A stretch of 21,379 bases of DNA from Spirogloea muscicola (lineage: Eukaryota; Streptophyta; Zygnematophyceae; Spirogloeales; Spirogloeaceae): NCBI GenBank assembly GCA_009602725.1, contig WELB01000005.1, forward strand, positions 1,426,887 through 1,448,265. Reading direction: 5' to 3'. Below, piece after piece: positions 10,806-20,268 of the stretch (positions are counted from its first letter, which is position 1; each line of letters starts with the position of its first letter). A model generated the notes under the pieces. The model had not been told where the DNA came from. It worked only from the letters and a program-made list of their open reading frames with translations, and ran no database searches. Both the position numbers and the translations under genes were made by a program.

Positions 10806-11377
10806 CTAAAGACCTAAAACAACTGGGTGGAGGGGGGCGAACAAAAATGCCCCCGCTCAGAAGGGTGGTCCCCGGCCAGGAATGCCAGCGTCGCTACTCA
10901 TTGCCCTAAGCCGCTTCGGCATGCCCACTTCTCATTGCAATCTTGCTATTACCGGCAAATGACCCCTTGCTGCCATTCAGCTACATTGCCAACACTGTGC
11001 CTGAAACAAGGGGCACCCATATTTATATTAGGCATTTGTGATGATCATAGATAAATGCTGCTGTTTTGATAGGCCGCCAGCCGAGACGACCAGACGATGG
11101 ATAACATATTCCAGACCCGAAAGCAACAGGCTTGAATGCCAAAGCGGCACTCACTGAAGCAATTGGAAGGTGAAGTCTCCATACCGACACGTCATTTTTC
11201 ATCGCTAAGCAGTTATTTGTCAAATCTGCCTCGGCAGCAGCCACCAGGAAGCCACACATCTGAGAGCACCATTGCAACATTGCAGAAGCTTAGATGGCTT
11301 TGTTTGGACGATCGCGCACACAACGTCTAGTCAGTGCACCAATAAAAGTCTGAATGACGCAGTATCATACATTGCCT

Positions 11378-11407
11378 TGACAAGTGACCGACGTCAGTCA
11401 CTTGTCA
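11378..11407. repeat. Perfect 11-bp inverted repeat, 8-base spacer
   Basis: TGACAAGTGAC at 11378-11388 is repeated as GTCACTTGTCA at 11397-11407. The spacer is CGACGTCA. It could fold as a hairpin or serve as a dyad protein-binding site. No gene lies nearby to give it a context. Confidence 0.8.
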
Positions 11408-13999
11408 TTGGTCCCAAGCTGCATCTGCTCGAACCATCAAACCGGCGGGACTAAGGGTTCTTGGGAATATACATTTCGGAGACCTGTGAAGACTCTCCGC
11501 AGCCCGCCCGCTGTCAACACCCCCCTTGTGCTAGTCACTTGCCCTGTGACATAAGCCAATCTTCGTCAGCGCTGGCCAATTCAGCTGCCCGACTTCCTTT
11601 CAACAGTCGAAAGCTCATCAACTCATAAAGGCGAGGAAGACTAGTTTTGGGAACGGCTCCAGTAGAACGGCTAGGCACTCAGGATCTTTGACGGTGATAT
11701 CACCCATGCATGTTGCCCAAAGCTTTCGTTTATCGGACAAGCTGCCAGCCTTGTAATGTTCGGTCAGGCGCAAAGTATGATGAGCTGCTGGCCATCCAGT
11801 TTGTAGACATTTGCACCGTTCAAGACATTCAGCCTAAATAAGGACCAGAGCTTTCCTTGTGATATTTAGCGGCCGGTTCAGACTAGACGGACTCGCATGT
11901 AGTAAGACAAGACCGGAGAATTTAATCGGTCTGTCAGTCGAGTACGTGAGCCTTGCTTAAATCCAGAAAGAGCTGCGTTGGGAGCCTTCATACATGAGAC
12001 GCCTCGTTTAAGGCTGGTATTCCCAGATATTGCCCTCTTGGTGGAGCTCCCTCAGTGCAACAGACGCCAACCTTCGGAGAAGTCTCTAGCTGTCAATATG
12101 CCTCGACACCAGCTTATCCTGATTTGCTGCACTTGAGAACTGTTTACGAGCTGCAACGTGGAATTGTACACGAGGAAGACGACCGTCGCCTCTGCCTTCA
12201 GTGTATACATCCCGACTAAGGTTTCTCATATTCATCGACAGCATCGTAAAATCCCACTCTCTTCATTCATGTCAAAGTCTTTTATATGCTGAACCTACAT
12301 GTAAAGCTGGACTAGGCCATCTTATAATCAGCTCTTCTATTGAAGCTTTTACGACATGGATTACAGCGCGTACTCCAATTTTAGAACCTACTTCAGATTA
12401 GTATTACCATCAGGACTACAAGTCAAATGTGATCAGCATCGTTGATCTTTCTTGTACGTTTGCATACTTCAGGAATCGTTACAATGTTGATCACATCAAG
12501 GGGATGCGGTTTTGCAGACAATACCTTGTGAGTATTCCTTTGTGATGTCAATCTTTCAGCTGCTGTCATGACGGTACTTGTGCAGACGCAGTGATCCATT
12601 GTTATTAGGGGCCTTGATGCATTGTCGTCTGTGTGGCACGTTTTTCCTCCTTGGACTACAAGGCACATTGCAGCAGAGATGGCCCTTCCTTGTCAGATTG
12701 CTGACCATGCATCCCCTCGTCATGCATTCGATATACGGCAATACCTGGCAGTCTACTCAATCAACATTAATGATTATGCCTGCAGCTGATTCGCTGATAG
12801 TAATAGTAGACATTTGCGACCTGATTCCTCTACCCTCGTCAATTCCTTCACTGCTTCAGGTCTTCGGAGTTCCACACGCTGCGATTAGCAGACCCAGGGC
12901 AATACGTCTGGGGCTGTCGCCAGCAAAGAGAAGAGCATCACTGGCTGTGAGTCCTACTACTACTTCAATGGCATCCGAACCCTAGAGCGCACCGAGGAGG
13001 GGGTATTAATATGGACTTTCTTTCGAAGAAATGATCAGGTGAGTGTTTGTCGCAAAGTATGAAACTATTTAGTGAATGCACTATGATATCTTGTCCGCAA
13101 ATGAACCGTAGTAATATTTTCATTTAAATTTGCCCTTCCCTTTCTTGTGAATGTAAGAGATAGATCTGCTTCTGATGTACGTCGACAACGAGACAGCCAT
13201 GTGGGAGCTGTTGGTGCCAGCACCTCTACGGTTCACAATGAGGAGAATACACTTGCTAAATGGGCCAGTAGTAGGACTCCTCTGCTCCGCATGCAACCTA
13301 CAAGTGGTAAGAGTGTGACGCAAGTCCGAGGCTGCCTCGTTTGCTAGCACTATGTTCTGATGCATCAAGGCCGGATACGATTGGCGCTACACAAGGAAGT
13401 TCCAGGTTAAGATACTCGAAATTGCTTGAAAGCTATTGCTTAACAAAACATGTCATTTGCTAGAGCTACATCATCAGGCCAGCATTTATCAGGAGACGAA
13501 AGAAGTAACACATTACAAGGTGCAGGGAAGAGATGTCCTTTTCTTCTTCTTGTGCCACAGCAACTGTAAATGAGAACAATCACATGTAGCAAATGATGTG
13601 TAAGGCAAGGAGAAAGCAAGACATAGAATAGATTTACAGTCGAAGCGTTGACCTTCATAGGTGATGAGGCCAAGATCTACTTTTTGGCTTCCACGCTGCA
13701 TAAGATGTCCAGAGAGACTTTAAGCCCAGTGGCCTTGCAGTCACTTGCTCCTTGGCTGGTCGGCCACATCAAAGAAACGAATGTATTATTGCAAGTAATG
13801 GCCGGGCGTCAAGCGATCTCAGGAGCAGTGAGGTGTTTCACGCAGATTGTAAAGAGCAAGCCTGACACAGAAATACACTTCCGAAGATGGCAGACGGCTG
13901 TGCCATCCAAGAACCATGAGCCTACGGTGAAGCCCCACCATAAACGATGGACCACACAGCCGAATGACGTGGCTGACTTGTGTTGCCACTCCGTGACAT

Positions 14000-14023
14000 C
14001 CTAATCCTAGTCCTAAACCTACA
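14000..14023 (+). repeat. Short degenerate telomere-like run
   Basis: Four consecutive 6-base units, CCTAAT CCTAGT CCTAAA CCTACA, share the CCTA core of plant and algal telomere complements (CCCTAAA-type). Four imperfect units are too few to prove a telomeric origin. Confidence 0.35.
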
Positions 14024-14660
14024 CCCGCAGACTCAGTAGCAGCAATACTATTTACCATGCCGGATGGTGAAGGTGGCGGTCAAGGTGCAAGCAGAAAACC
14101 TGGGTCGCTGTAGCCTGGAACCTAATCAAGGCAATGCACTTCAAAAGAAGGTGCGGCTGTAAAACGCCAGTTCAAAGAAGGACACACTTTCAGGAAAGGC
14201 CCTATCTGCAAAGCAATTCACCCAGCAGTGTTGGGGCATTGCTTGGTTGGCGACACTTTTCCGCCCTCAAGTAAAAGCGATCCGCACTTGGTGACTAATA
14301 TTGTTGAGCAGTTAATTACCAGTATCATGGTTTCGTCTTCTTGCCCCTCTTGGCCCTTTTGGACCCTGTCCAGTCCTTTTCTATAATACTACGTGTGTTT
14401 TCGGACCTTGTCCATGCCTTTCGGCTAGCCTCTCACAGCCGTTGCCTTACATTGCACCGGCTCTCGCGCAGCTCTGTATCCCGTCGTCACCAACGTGAGC
14501 AGGCCGGTTTCCACGCGGCAGGCTCTCTCGCTCAGGTGTATCGCATGCGCCTGTCAGAATTGCTGCAGCGGTCACGGCACACGCGTTGCATCTGCGTGCC
14601 GGTCGCACTTTGGCTGCAGCCTCTGGCTATAGACACATCTGAATCATCGAAGGCCAAGAT

Positions 14661-14755
14661 GGCCAACTTCAAAGGCAAACACATCTGATGACGTACATCA
14701 CCACTGCAAATCGACCCGCTCAGTAACCATGGGTCGACACATGAAGGTCGCTAAC
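14661..14755 (+). repeat. Dispersed repeat B copy
   Basis: GGCCAACTTCAAAGGCAAAC and ACATC are followed by CGACCCGCTCAGTAACCA and AGGTCGCTAA, in the same order and spacing as at 10688-10780. Differences are scattered substitutions. Confidence 0.7.
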
Positions 14756-14864
14756 CGATGCCTGAATACCAGATGGATCCCAAGCCCTCGTGCCACCAAC
14801 TAGAGCTCGCCCAGCTTTGTGGTGCTTTTTGGTGGTGGACAGGGGACCCGCTACCTGGACACTA

Positions 14865-15035
14865 GTTTCTCTGACCTGCGGCTGCTCACCAGGGGATATT
14901 AAGCACCCAGTGACCACTTGAGTCGCTGTGTGCTTCAGCGCTTTTCTGGCCCCTTCGACCTTCATTCATTCTATCTTCTGGGCTGGCCAATCACAGCCCA
15001 TCGCCTATCACTGGAAGAGTCTCTCTTCTCTTGCA
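14865..15035 (+). repeat. Hairpin repeat copy with upstream module
   Basis: CTGACCTGCGGCTGCTCAC near 14872 is followed by a GGGGATATTAAGCACCCA stretch. The hairpin comes next, GGGCTG at 14980-14985 and CAGCCC at 14994-14999, then GGAAGAGTCTC. The AGCACCCA stretch recurs near 16333 before the copy at about 16417. Confidence 0.65.
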
Positions 15036-15134
15036 GCATGCTCAGGCTCACGCATTGTACCAGAAAGCTGGGCTAGCTCCAGTTGGTGGCAGAAGGGCTT
15101 GGATTGTGCCATTGGTATACAGTCAGCAATGTCG

Positions 15135-15250
15135 ACCTCAATGTGCTGACCTGTGGTACTGAACAATATTTGCAGTCAATATGGGTAATGTACGTCAGCA
15201 ATGTGCTTGCCATTGTACTTGGCCACTCGGGCCTTCCACTATCTCAGTAC
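15135..15250 (-). repeat. Dispersed repeat B copy, inverted
   Basis: Read on the minus strand, 15224-15201 gives GGCCAAGTAC...GGCAAGCACAT, preceded by a GAAGGCCCGAGT stretch like the GAGGGCCTGTGT before 10688. It continues into TCAGTACCACAGGTCAGCAC and AGGTCG. This is the only copy in this orientation. Confidence 0.65.
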
Positions 15251-15324
15251 ACGCAAACTTCTGAGCCGAGCCGGACCAGCAGACCTCCCTCGTCCGGCAG
15301 TTGAGACGCAGATCCCCTCATGAC

Positions 15325-15620
15325 GGACACGGATTTCGACCTCACACAGAGTTCAGTCACAACTTCACACAGACAGCTGAGGCTTCGCTCTCACAAAGAT
15401 TCCGACCTTACACTGAGATCAGCCACACTGTCACACAGACAGCACAGGCTCCGCCTGGCGGCACACAGAGCTGCACCCTTGTATGGTGGCAGCCGTAGCT
15501 GGGGCACACAGCACAGCACAGCCGGTCACATAGACAGCACAGGCTCCGCCTGGCGGCACACAGAGCCGCACCCTTGGTTGGTGGCAGCCCTAGCTAGGGC
15601 GCACAGAGCAGAGCGATTGC
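15325..15620 (+). repeat. Tandem repeat cluster with CACACAGACAG core
   Basis: A unit beginning TCACACAGACAGCACAGGCT starts at 15431 and recurs at 15526 (TCACATAGACAGCACAGGCT), a period of 95 bases. CCGCCTGGCGGCACACAGAG is present in both. Upstream, two more diverged units of about 60 bases (near 15334 and 15396) share TTC(C)GACCT...CACACAGACAG. The cluster looks like unequal duplication of a short sequence. Confidence 0.75.
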
Positions 15621-15654
15621 CCCAGGATTGAGGCCGATGAACCGGAGCCTTCTC

Positions 15655-15770
15655 ATTACCTTGTCCAGTCTCTTTGGGCTGGCCTTTCCCAGCCACCAGT
15701 CAATCTGGCCGCGCTTCCTTTGGGCTGGCCTTCCCAGCCCCTACCTTCTTTGGGCGAGTACTTTCATCTT
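15655..15770 (+). repeat. Two tandem hairpin repeat copies
   Basis: GGCTGG/CCAGCC at 15677-15682 and 15689-15694, then a perfect GGGCTGG/CCAGCCC at 15722-15728 and 15734-15740 with a 5-base loop. The second is followed by TTTGGGCGAG, as in the copies at 170-223 and 9938-9995. TTGTCCAGTC precedes the first. Confidence 0.7.
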
Positions 15771-16074
15771 CTTCTCAGAGAGGCTCCCACGGCCCACTAG
15801 GCTGAGTTAGATGGTCACCCAACCTGACCCATTAATTCGTTAAAACCAACATTCAACACAAAGCCGGTGCAGGCTACGTCCACGGTCTTCTGAGAAGTTA
15901 AAATTCAGACTTTCATGGGCAGGCTTTTCACAGCAGTGTGAATTGCCCCGTTAGGAAGAGCCGCTCTTTCCTTTTGGAAGAAGCGTACGCACCTCTGTAT
16001 CTCGCTCCAGTGTTCCCAGGCGGTCGCCATGTACGGGTAGACAAGATCCCGCCTTTGAGGGTGCCTCTTTTCCA

Positions 16075-16255
16075 GCTGTATCTTACTCCGACTTGCGGCT
16101 GCTGACTCGGGGTTCCTAAGCTCCCATTCGCTATAGTCTCTTGCTAAGCTGTGTGGTATTGGGGCCTTGCGGTCCTCTGAACCTTGTCTGTTATTCATTC
16201 TGTGCTGGCTTTTCACAGCCCCCACCCTAGAGCCCCCTTCTTCTTTGGAGTTCAC
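16075..16255 (+). repeat. Hairpin repeat copy with upstream module (diverged)
   Basis: CTCCGACTTGCGGCTGCTGAC near 16088 corresponds to the upstream module at 14870. About 116 bases later ATTCATTCTGTGCTGGCTTTTCACAGCCC holds the diverged hairpin. The module-to-hairpin distance is close to that of the other copies. Confidence 0.6.
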
Positions 16256-16314
16256 GGTGGCAACTCTTGTTTGGCTGCTAGCAAGAAAGAAGCAAGCTAT
16301 TCCAATGTGAGAAT

Positions 16315-16460
16315 GTTGACTAGGGATTAATGAGCACCCATTCTAAGAAGCCACTTGTGCAGCTATGTGATATGCACGTTCCGGCTCCTTAGGGCCTTGT
16401 TCACTCTTATGGGGCTGGCCTTTCACAACCATTGCTCCCCCTTGGAAGAGCTTTCACTTT
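16315..16460 (+). repeat. Hairpin repeat copy (diverged)
   Basis: AGGGATTAATGAGCACCCA at about 16322 matches the stretch after the upstream module at 14885. TTGTTCACTCTTATGGGGCTGGCCTTTCACAACC follows, then GGAAGAGCTTTCAC. The right arm of the hairpin has lost complementarity. Confidence 0.55.
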
Positions 16461-17119
16461 CTCAAGACCCCGAAACCTACCATGCACCCTTAGGTCAGCT
16501 CCAGATCATTAGCATCCGCGTCTGCAAGCTGCAATGCCAGATTTGAAAGTGTTTATGGTCGATCCAAGAGGGGGCATTGAAAGGGTCGTAAAGAACGGCG
16601 TAGGGCTAGATTCGATACCAGAGTGGGTTGTATCCCCGAGAACAGGAAATGTAAGAGCACAATCGCATCAACACAAGTGGCAGCACAATTGCTACAACAT
16701 TTTGGAAGGCGACAGCCAACAGGTGACCAAGCCGGTGGCAATGCCTTCTCGCATGACTGTACTGTCAAGCCATTCTCCTCAATCAATACCCCAAGCATTC
16801 GTACACAGAGCAGCCTGGAAGCGGCGCACAGCGCTCTGCCTACACAGGCATACAAGGGAAAAGGGGGTAGAAGCGGCGGAGGTGGAAAAGGAGGGGGGGT
16901 AAAAGGCAAACAAATGCACACATACAGCCACTCTCAAGAATTGCAAGAAGGCCCATTGTCTTGCAAATTGGTCAATTGAGGACTGAAGGGCCGCTGGCAG
17001 GCAAAGCAGAGGCGGCTGAAGTGTGGGAAGTGTGGGAATCTGTGCAGCGGCATGAGGGAGTTGGAGGAAGAGCGAGGGCCACAGAGTCCTACTCGTCCTC
17101 CTTGCGTCTCCCTTTCCTC

Positions 17120-18893
17120 CTAGCCAGGGGCCTCCTGGAGGCCAGCCGGGAGCTCCTGCGGCAGGCTGCCGGCATAAACGTTTCCCTTTCCAATGCCATG
17201 CTCCAAGCTCACTGGTGGCGGCAGGCTGCCCTCGACCGGCAGCTCCGTCTGCAGGCCTGCTTGCAGCCGCTCCAGGCCCTGCTGCAGCAGCGCCTTGCGC
17301 TGCCGCTTGTACTCGCTCATCTCTCCAAGGCCACCCATGTCGCCCCGGCCGTCGCCAGTGGCACTGGCGCCACCACCGCTTCCACCGCTGCCCGCTTTCA
17401 CGCCGCCAAGCGCCTCGCGCAGCTTTGAAATGCTGCCCTCGAACTCGTTCTTCAAGATATCCTCCCAGAAGTGGATTGCAGCGTTGATGTCACCACCAAG
17501 CTCTCCCATCTTCTGCTCAATCGCATGAATGATCCTCATCTGCGCACCCATCAGCACCTAGTCAGCAGGGGCCTTTCTTGCAGCAATAGCGAAGGCGTCA
17601 AGACCACCCCCAAGCGACATTGGCGATACAAATCTATGCACCATCTAAATCATGTGAAGCTGCAACCTGCATGTCACCAACATTTGCTTCAAAATGTGTA
17701 GCGCCAAGCCTGCGAGTGCTGCAGGGACCTAGCAACAGCTTTGCACAGGTGACCACACATGGCAGCTGCATCATGGCAGGACTGGCAGCAAAAGCCCAAC
17801 ATGCTGCGGTCTGAAGTGCCTTGGTGCGGAGAAGCGTCATGTCGGACGGCAGCCTTGGTGAGGGAAAGTGAGGGGCAAGCCGAGGTTGACCTGCTTGCTC
17901 CAGTACTTGTAGTCGTTCTTGTGGCGCCACCACACGAGCTTCCGGTCCGACTTGCGCGCTTGCTCCAGCTTCTCGACTGATGGATTGCCACCGAGGCCCT
18001 CCTTCCACTCCTTCCAGACGTCCACGACCTTGCAGTCGGCACTGCGGTTGACCTCGTACCCGCCCCCGGGGTTGGCAAAATCGCTGTAGCCGCCACCATT
18101 GCCGCCACCTCCGCCCCGAGGGCTCGGCACGGGGGGCGATGAGCCGCTCTTGGCACGCTTGGCCAGCCGAACGGGCTTCATGCTGAGCTGCCCTAAATGA
18201 CCTGCACAATCAAGCGCCGTAAAACAGCTGCAGTCAGGCCGACGCAAGCAGATGCATGGGAGCTGCCAGATCCTTCGATCAGGGCCCATCAGGGCTTTTG
18301 GTGGTGAATGCACGAGCAATCTGATTGCAATGACATCAACGAGTAGCGTGAATTCTTGCAATGTGCGCAGCCTGCAATACTGCACACAGTCAGACCCACA
18401 GACAAGGCAGGCTGCAGAGATGCAACAGCAAAAGCAATGGCACTGCTCCAACTGGCGGCAGCGGGAGGAGCAGCAGCACGGCCATTGCCATGCTGCTGCA
18501 GCCGTACACAAGCTGAGACGAAGCAGCTGGAAGGTGGGAGGCGCCGGAGTGACCTTGGGGCTGCGGCTGGTGGAGCAAGGGGAAGGACGCGAAGCCGGGC
18601 GGCGGCGGCGGCGGCGGCGGGCCGCCGGCGCCGGCGAGAGGCCCCAGCGGCGTGAGCGCGGGGTAGATGGCCTTGAGGAAGATGGTCTCCTGCTGCCGCA
18701 GCTGCTCCTTGTCGCCCCACAGCGCCTTGCGCACGGCGCGCAGGTCCTCCACTTTGGCGCCGTCGCCCAGCTCCGCGGCGGCGTCGCAGTCCCGGCCCAC
18801 GCGCTCGAGCTGCTCCTCCACGGCGGCCAGGTCGCGGCGCACGCGCAGCAGCTCGGCCTTGGAGTCAACCGCCGCCGCCGCCGGGCCGCCCAT
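17120..18893 (-). CDS. Putative DNA-binding protein with coiled coil and GCR1_C-like domain
   Basis: Exons are (18893 or further upstream)-18554, 18201-17891 and 17539-17120, ending in TAG. Intron 1 (18553-18202) runs CAAG/GTCACT to TTGTGCAG in phase 1. Intron 2 (17890-17540) runs CAG/GTCAAC to GCGCAG in phase 0. An alternative acceptor six codons earlier (CTAG at 17558) also keeps frame. From the ATG at 18893 the product has 356 aa. Residues about 10-75 are a charged coiled coil, followed by eight prolines encoded by a (GGC)n run. KPVRLAKRAK at 122-131 resembles a nuclear signal. Residues about 170-235 read VWKEWKEGLGG-N-PSVEKLE...WWR...YKYWSKQ-MRIIHAIE, matching the W-EW--G--G-PS--LE---WR pattern of GCR1_C (PF12550), known from yeast Gcr1 and from Crypton elements. 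The tail is Gly-rich. The open frame continues upstream of 18893 to about 19008 without an ATG, so the true 5' end is probably missing or in another exon. Identification is by motif only. Confidence 0.65.
18599..18621 (+). repeat. (GGC)n run coding for a polyproline tract
   Basis: The run is seven to eight GGC units. On the minus strand it supplies the CCG codons of the eight-proline stretch in the GCR1_C-like protein. Confidence 0.85.
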
Positions 18894-19059
18894 CAGCGCG
18901 GGGTCCCGCAGCAGGTCCAGGTACGCCAGCTTGTCGGACGCCAGCCACGCCAGCGCTGCCGCCGCCGCAGCCGGGGCGGCCGGAGCCACCGTGGCCGCTG
19001 CGCTCTAGGCGCTCCAGAAGAGTGGCGGCCGGCACTGAAGGCTTCTGCCGCCGCTGCCA

Positions 19060-19101
19060 ACGCCGCCGCCGCCGCCGCCGCCGCCGCCCCGCCGCCGCCG
19101 C
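19060..19101 (+). repeat. (GCC)n trinucleotide run between two divergent genes
   Basis: About 13 GCC units with one interruption. It lies between the 5'-incomplete minus-strand gene at 17120-18893 and the 5'-incomplete plus-strand dehydrogenase at 19174-19656. Confidence 0.85.
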
Positions 19102-19173
19102 AAGGACAAGCAACGGCCCTTCAACTTGTGTGACAGTATGTCGCATTGAGTTTCTACTTGATTGCATGCGCAG

Positions 19174-19656
19174 ACTAGGCAAGACAGTGACATATGCCAA
19201 AGACTATCCAGGTTTCATTGTCAATCGCATACTTATGCCAATGGTCAATGAGGGCTTCTACGCGCTGATGGAAGGGGTGGCTGAGGCAAAGGATATTGAT
19301 ACCAGCATGACACTGGGTACAAATCAGGTAGGACAAGCCGAGCATGCACAGCTGCATGTCTATAGACTTAGCCATCAAGCCATGCTATTGCTATGAAGGA
19401 GCTGCTCATGTGAATACATGCGCCCTGTCCTTCCACACATTCCTCAAGCTGTTCTATGGTTTGGGGTTTGCAGCCAATGGGTCCACTCCAGCTTGCCGAC
19501 TTCATCGGCCTCGACACTTGCCTGTCTATTATGAATGTCCTCCATCAAGGGCTTGGTGACAGCAAGTACAGGCCATGTCCGCTTTTGAAGCAGTATGTGG
19601 ACGCTGGGTGGTTAGGCAAGAAGGCTGGCAGGGGGGTCTACTTGTACGACAAGTAG
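19174..19656 (+). pseudogene. 3-hydroxyacyl-CoA (3-hydroxybutyryl-CoA) dehydrogenase, C-terminal part only
   Basis: Exons are about 19174-19327 and 19474-19656 (TAG). The intron 19328-19473 (146 bp) runs CAG/GTAGGA to TTTGCAG in phase 0. The joined frame carries the highly conserved C-terminal domain (PF00725): GKTVTYAKDYPGFIVNRI, then an acidic EGVAEAKDIDT helix, [32 protein letters not shown] and [10 protein letters not shown]. This is the bacterial PaaH/Hbd type, which oxidises L-3-hydroxyacyl-CoA with NAD+. The Asn of FIVNR, a catalytic-site residue in the family, is present. The N-terminal Rossmann fold (GxGxxG) and the catalytic His-Glu pair are not found anywhere upstream; instead there is a (GCC)n tract and the opposite-strand gene. 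A likely acceptor is TGCGCAG before 19174. It may be a truncated copy, a rearranged or misassembled gene, or a gene with very distant 5' exons. TGTAA at 20132-20136 could be its polyadenylation signal but is distant. Confidence 0.75.
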
Positions 19657-20268
19657 AATCTTGTACACCACACACTTCTGTCAGACCAGGAAAAGGTCTT
19701 GGCAGGGTGAGATGAATGAGTTCAACTTCGGCCTAGCTCTCAGCAACAATGCTGTGCATCTGAGCTTCTGCATGATGGTCATTTTCACATTGAGTACGAG
19801 TTGGCACGTTGGCAAAGTAAGCTTGGTGTACGGCCATGCTGCCTTTCATGAGTTGAGGGAAAGAAAGACAGGGCTGACGAGGCATGCAAATACCATGCAA
19901 AGGCCTTCATCTCTATATCGTGCTGGCCCTGCTGCTGCTGATTGGCGTTGACCTTGGACCAGGTTGTCAGACCCATAGAGTTGAGCAAGCGTGGCTTCTG
20001 TGGTACTTCCGGTCTGTGGTCTTAACTTTTTGTTCTGACTCATCTTCGAGTACAGCTTCTGTCCCAGCTTACCATTCTTGACAGACGTTGGGCTTAAGGG
20101 CTTGAAATCTTGCCAGTGTGACCACACAACCTGTAAAGTCCTATGCAGGCCGCGGCAAGCAGCTTGTCTGCTCAACATGGTGGAAAACGTGAAATGTGCG
20201 TGCCAAGGGCACCCAATTCACCTGACGCAAAGTGGCTTCGTGGACTACAGAGGAAGTGCCTGCTAACA
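19657..20268. other. Intergenic stretch between convergent genes
   Basis: About 610 bases separate the dehydrogenase stop and the RecX-family stop, which face each other. Open frames here are short and unrecognised. It probably holds both 3' untranslated regions. The only chlorophyte-type TGTAA motif noted on the plus strand is at 20132-20136. Confidence 0.5.

Larger units (their letters stand above)
9996..13999. other. Gene-poor stretch, about 4 kb
   Basis: This stretch is more AT-rich than its flanks. The longest open frames (about 60-135 codons) lie in several frames with no recognisable domain, so I call no gene. It contains two head-to-tail pieces of a dispersed repeat (10664-10805), an 11-bp inverted repeat (11378-11407), and a segment at 13204-13236 that resembles 2733-2765. 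A 118-codon frame starting at 13648 looks mildly protein-like but matches nothing I know. Confidence 0.5.
14024..17119. other. Repeat-rich, gene-poor stretch, about 3 kb
   Basis: No gene is supportable. Listed separately are copies of the hairpin repeat and of repeat B, and a cluster of CACACAGACAG-type tandem units. Roughly 16550-17119 lies downstream of the minus-strand gene ending at 17120 and probably contains its 3' untranslated region, including a purine-rich GGAGGTGG-like stretch near 16870-16900. I saw no clear TGTAA signal for that gene. Confidence 0.5.

Noticed and set aside
13648-14004. A 118-codon plus-strand frame in the gene-poor tract
   Set aside because: Mildly protein-like, but it matches no family I know, and the opposite strand is also open over part of it.
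15325-15620. CRISPR-like direct repeats
   Set aside because: The units are adjacent tandem duplications without unique spacers of constant length, in a eukaryotic context.
16534-16979. Overlapping open frames on both strands downstream of the GCR1_C-like gene
   Set aside because: The frames owe their length to purine- and pyrimidine-rich low-complexity sequence and show no domain.
18252-19133. A 293-codon plus-strand frame rich in Arg and Ala
   Set aside because: It is antisense to the coiled-coil exon and reads through (GGC)n and (GCC)n runs, which generate poly-Arg and poly-Ala.
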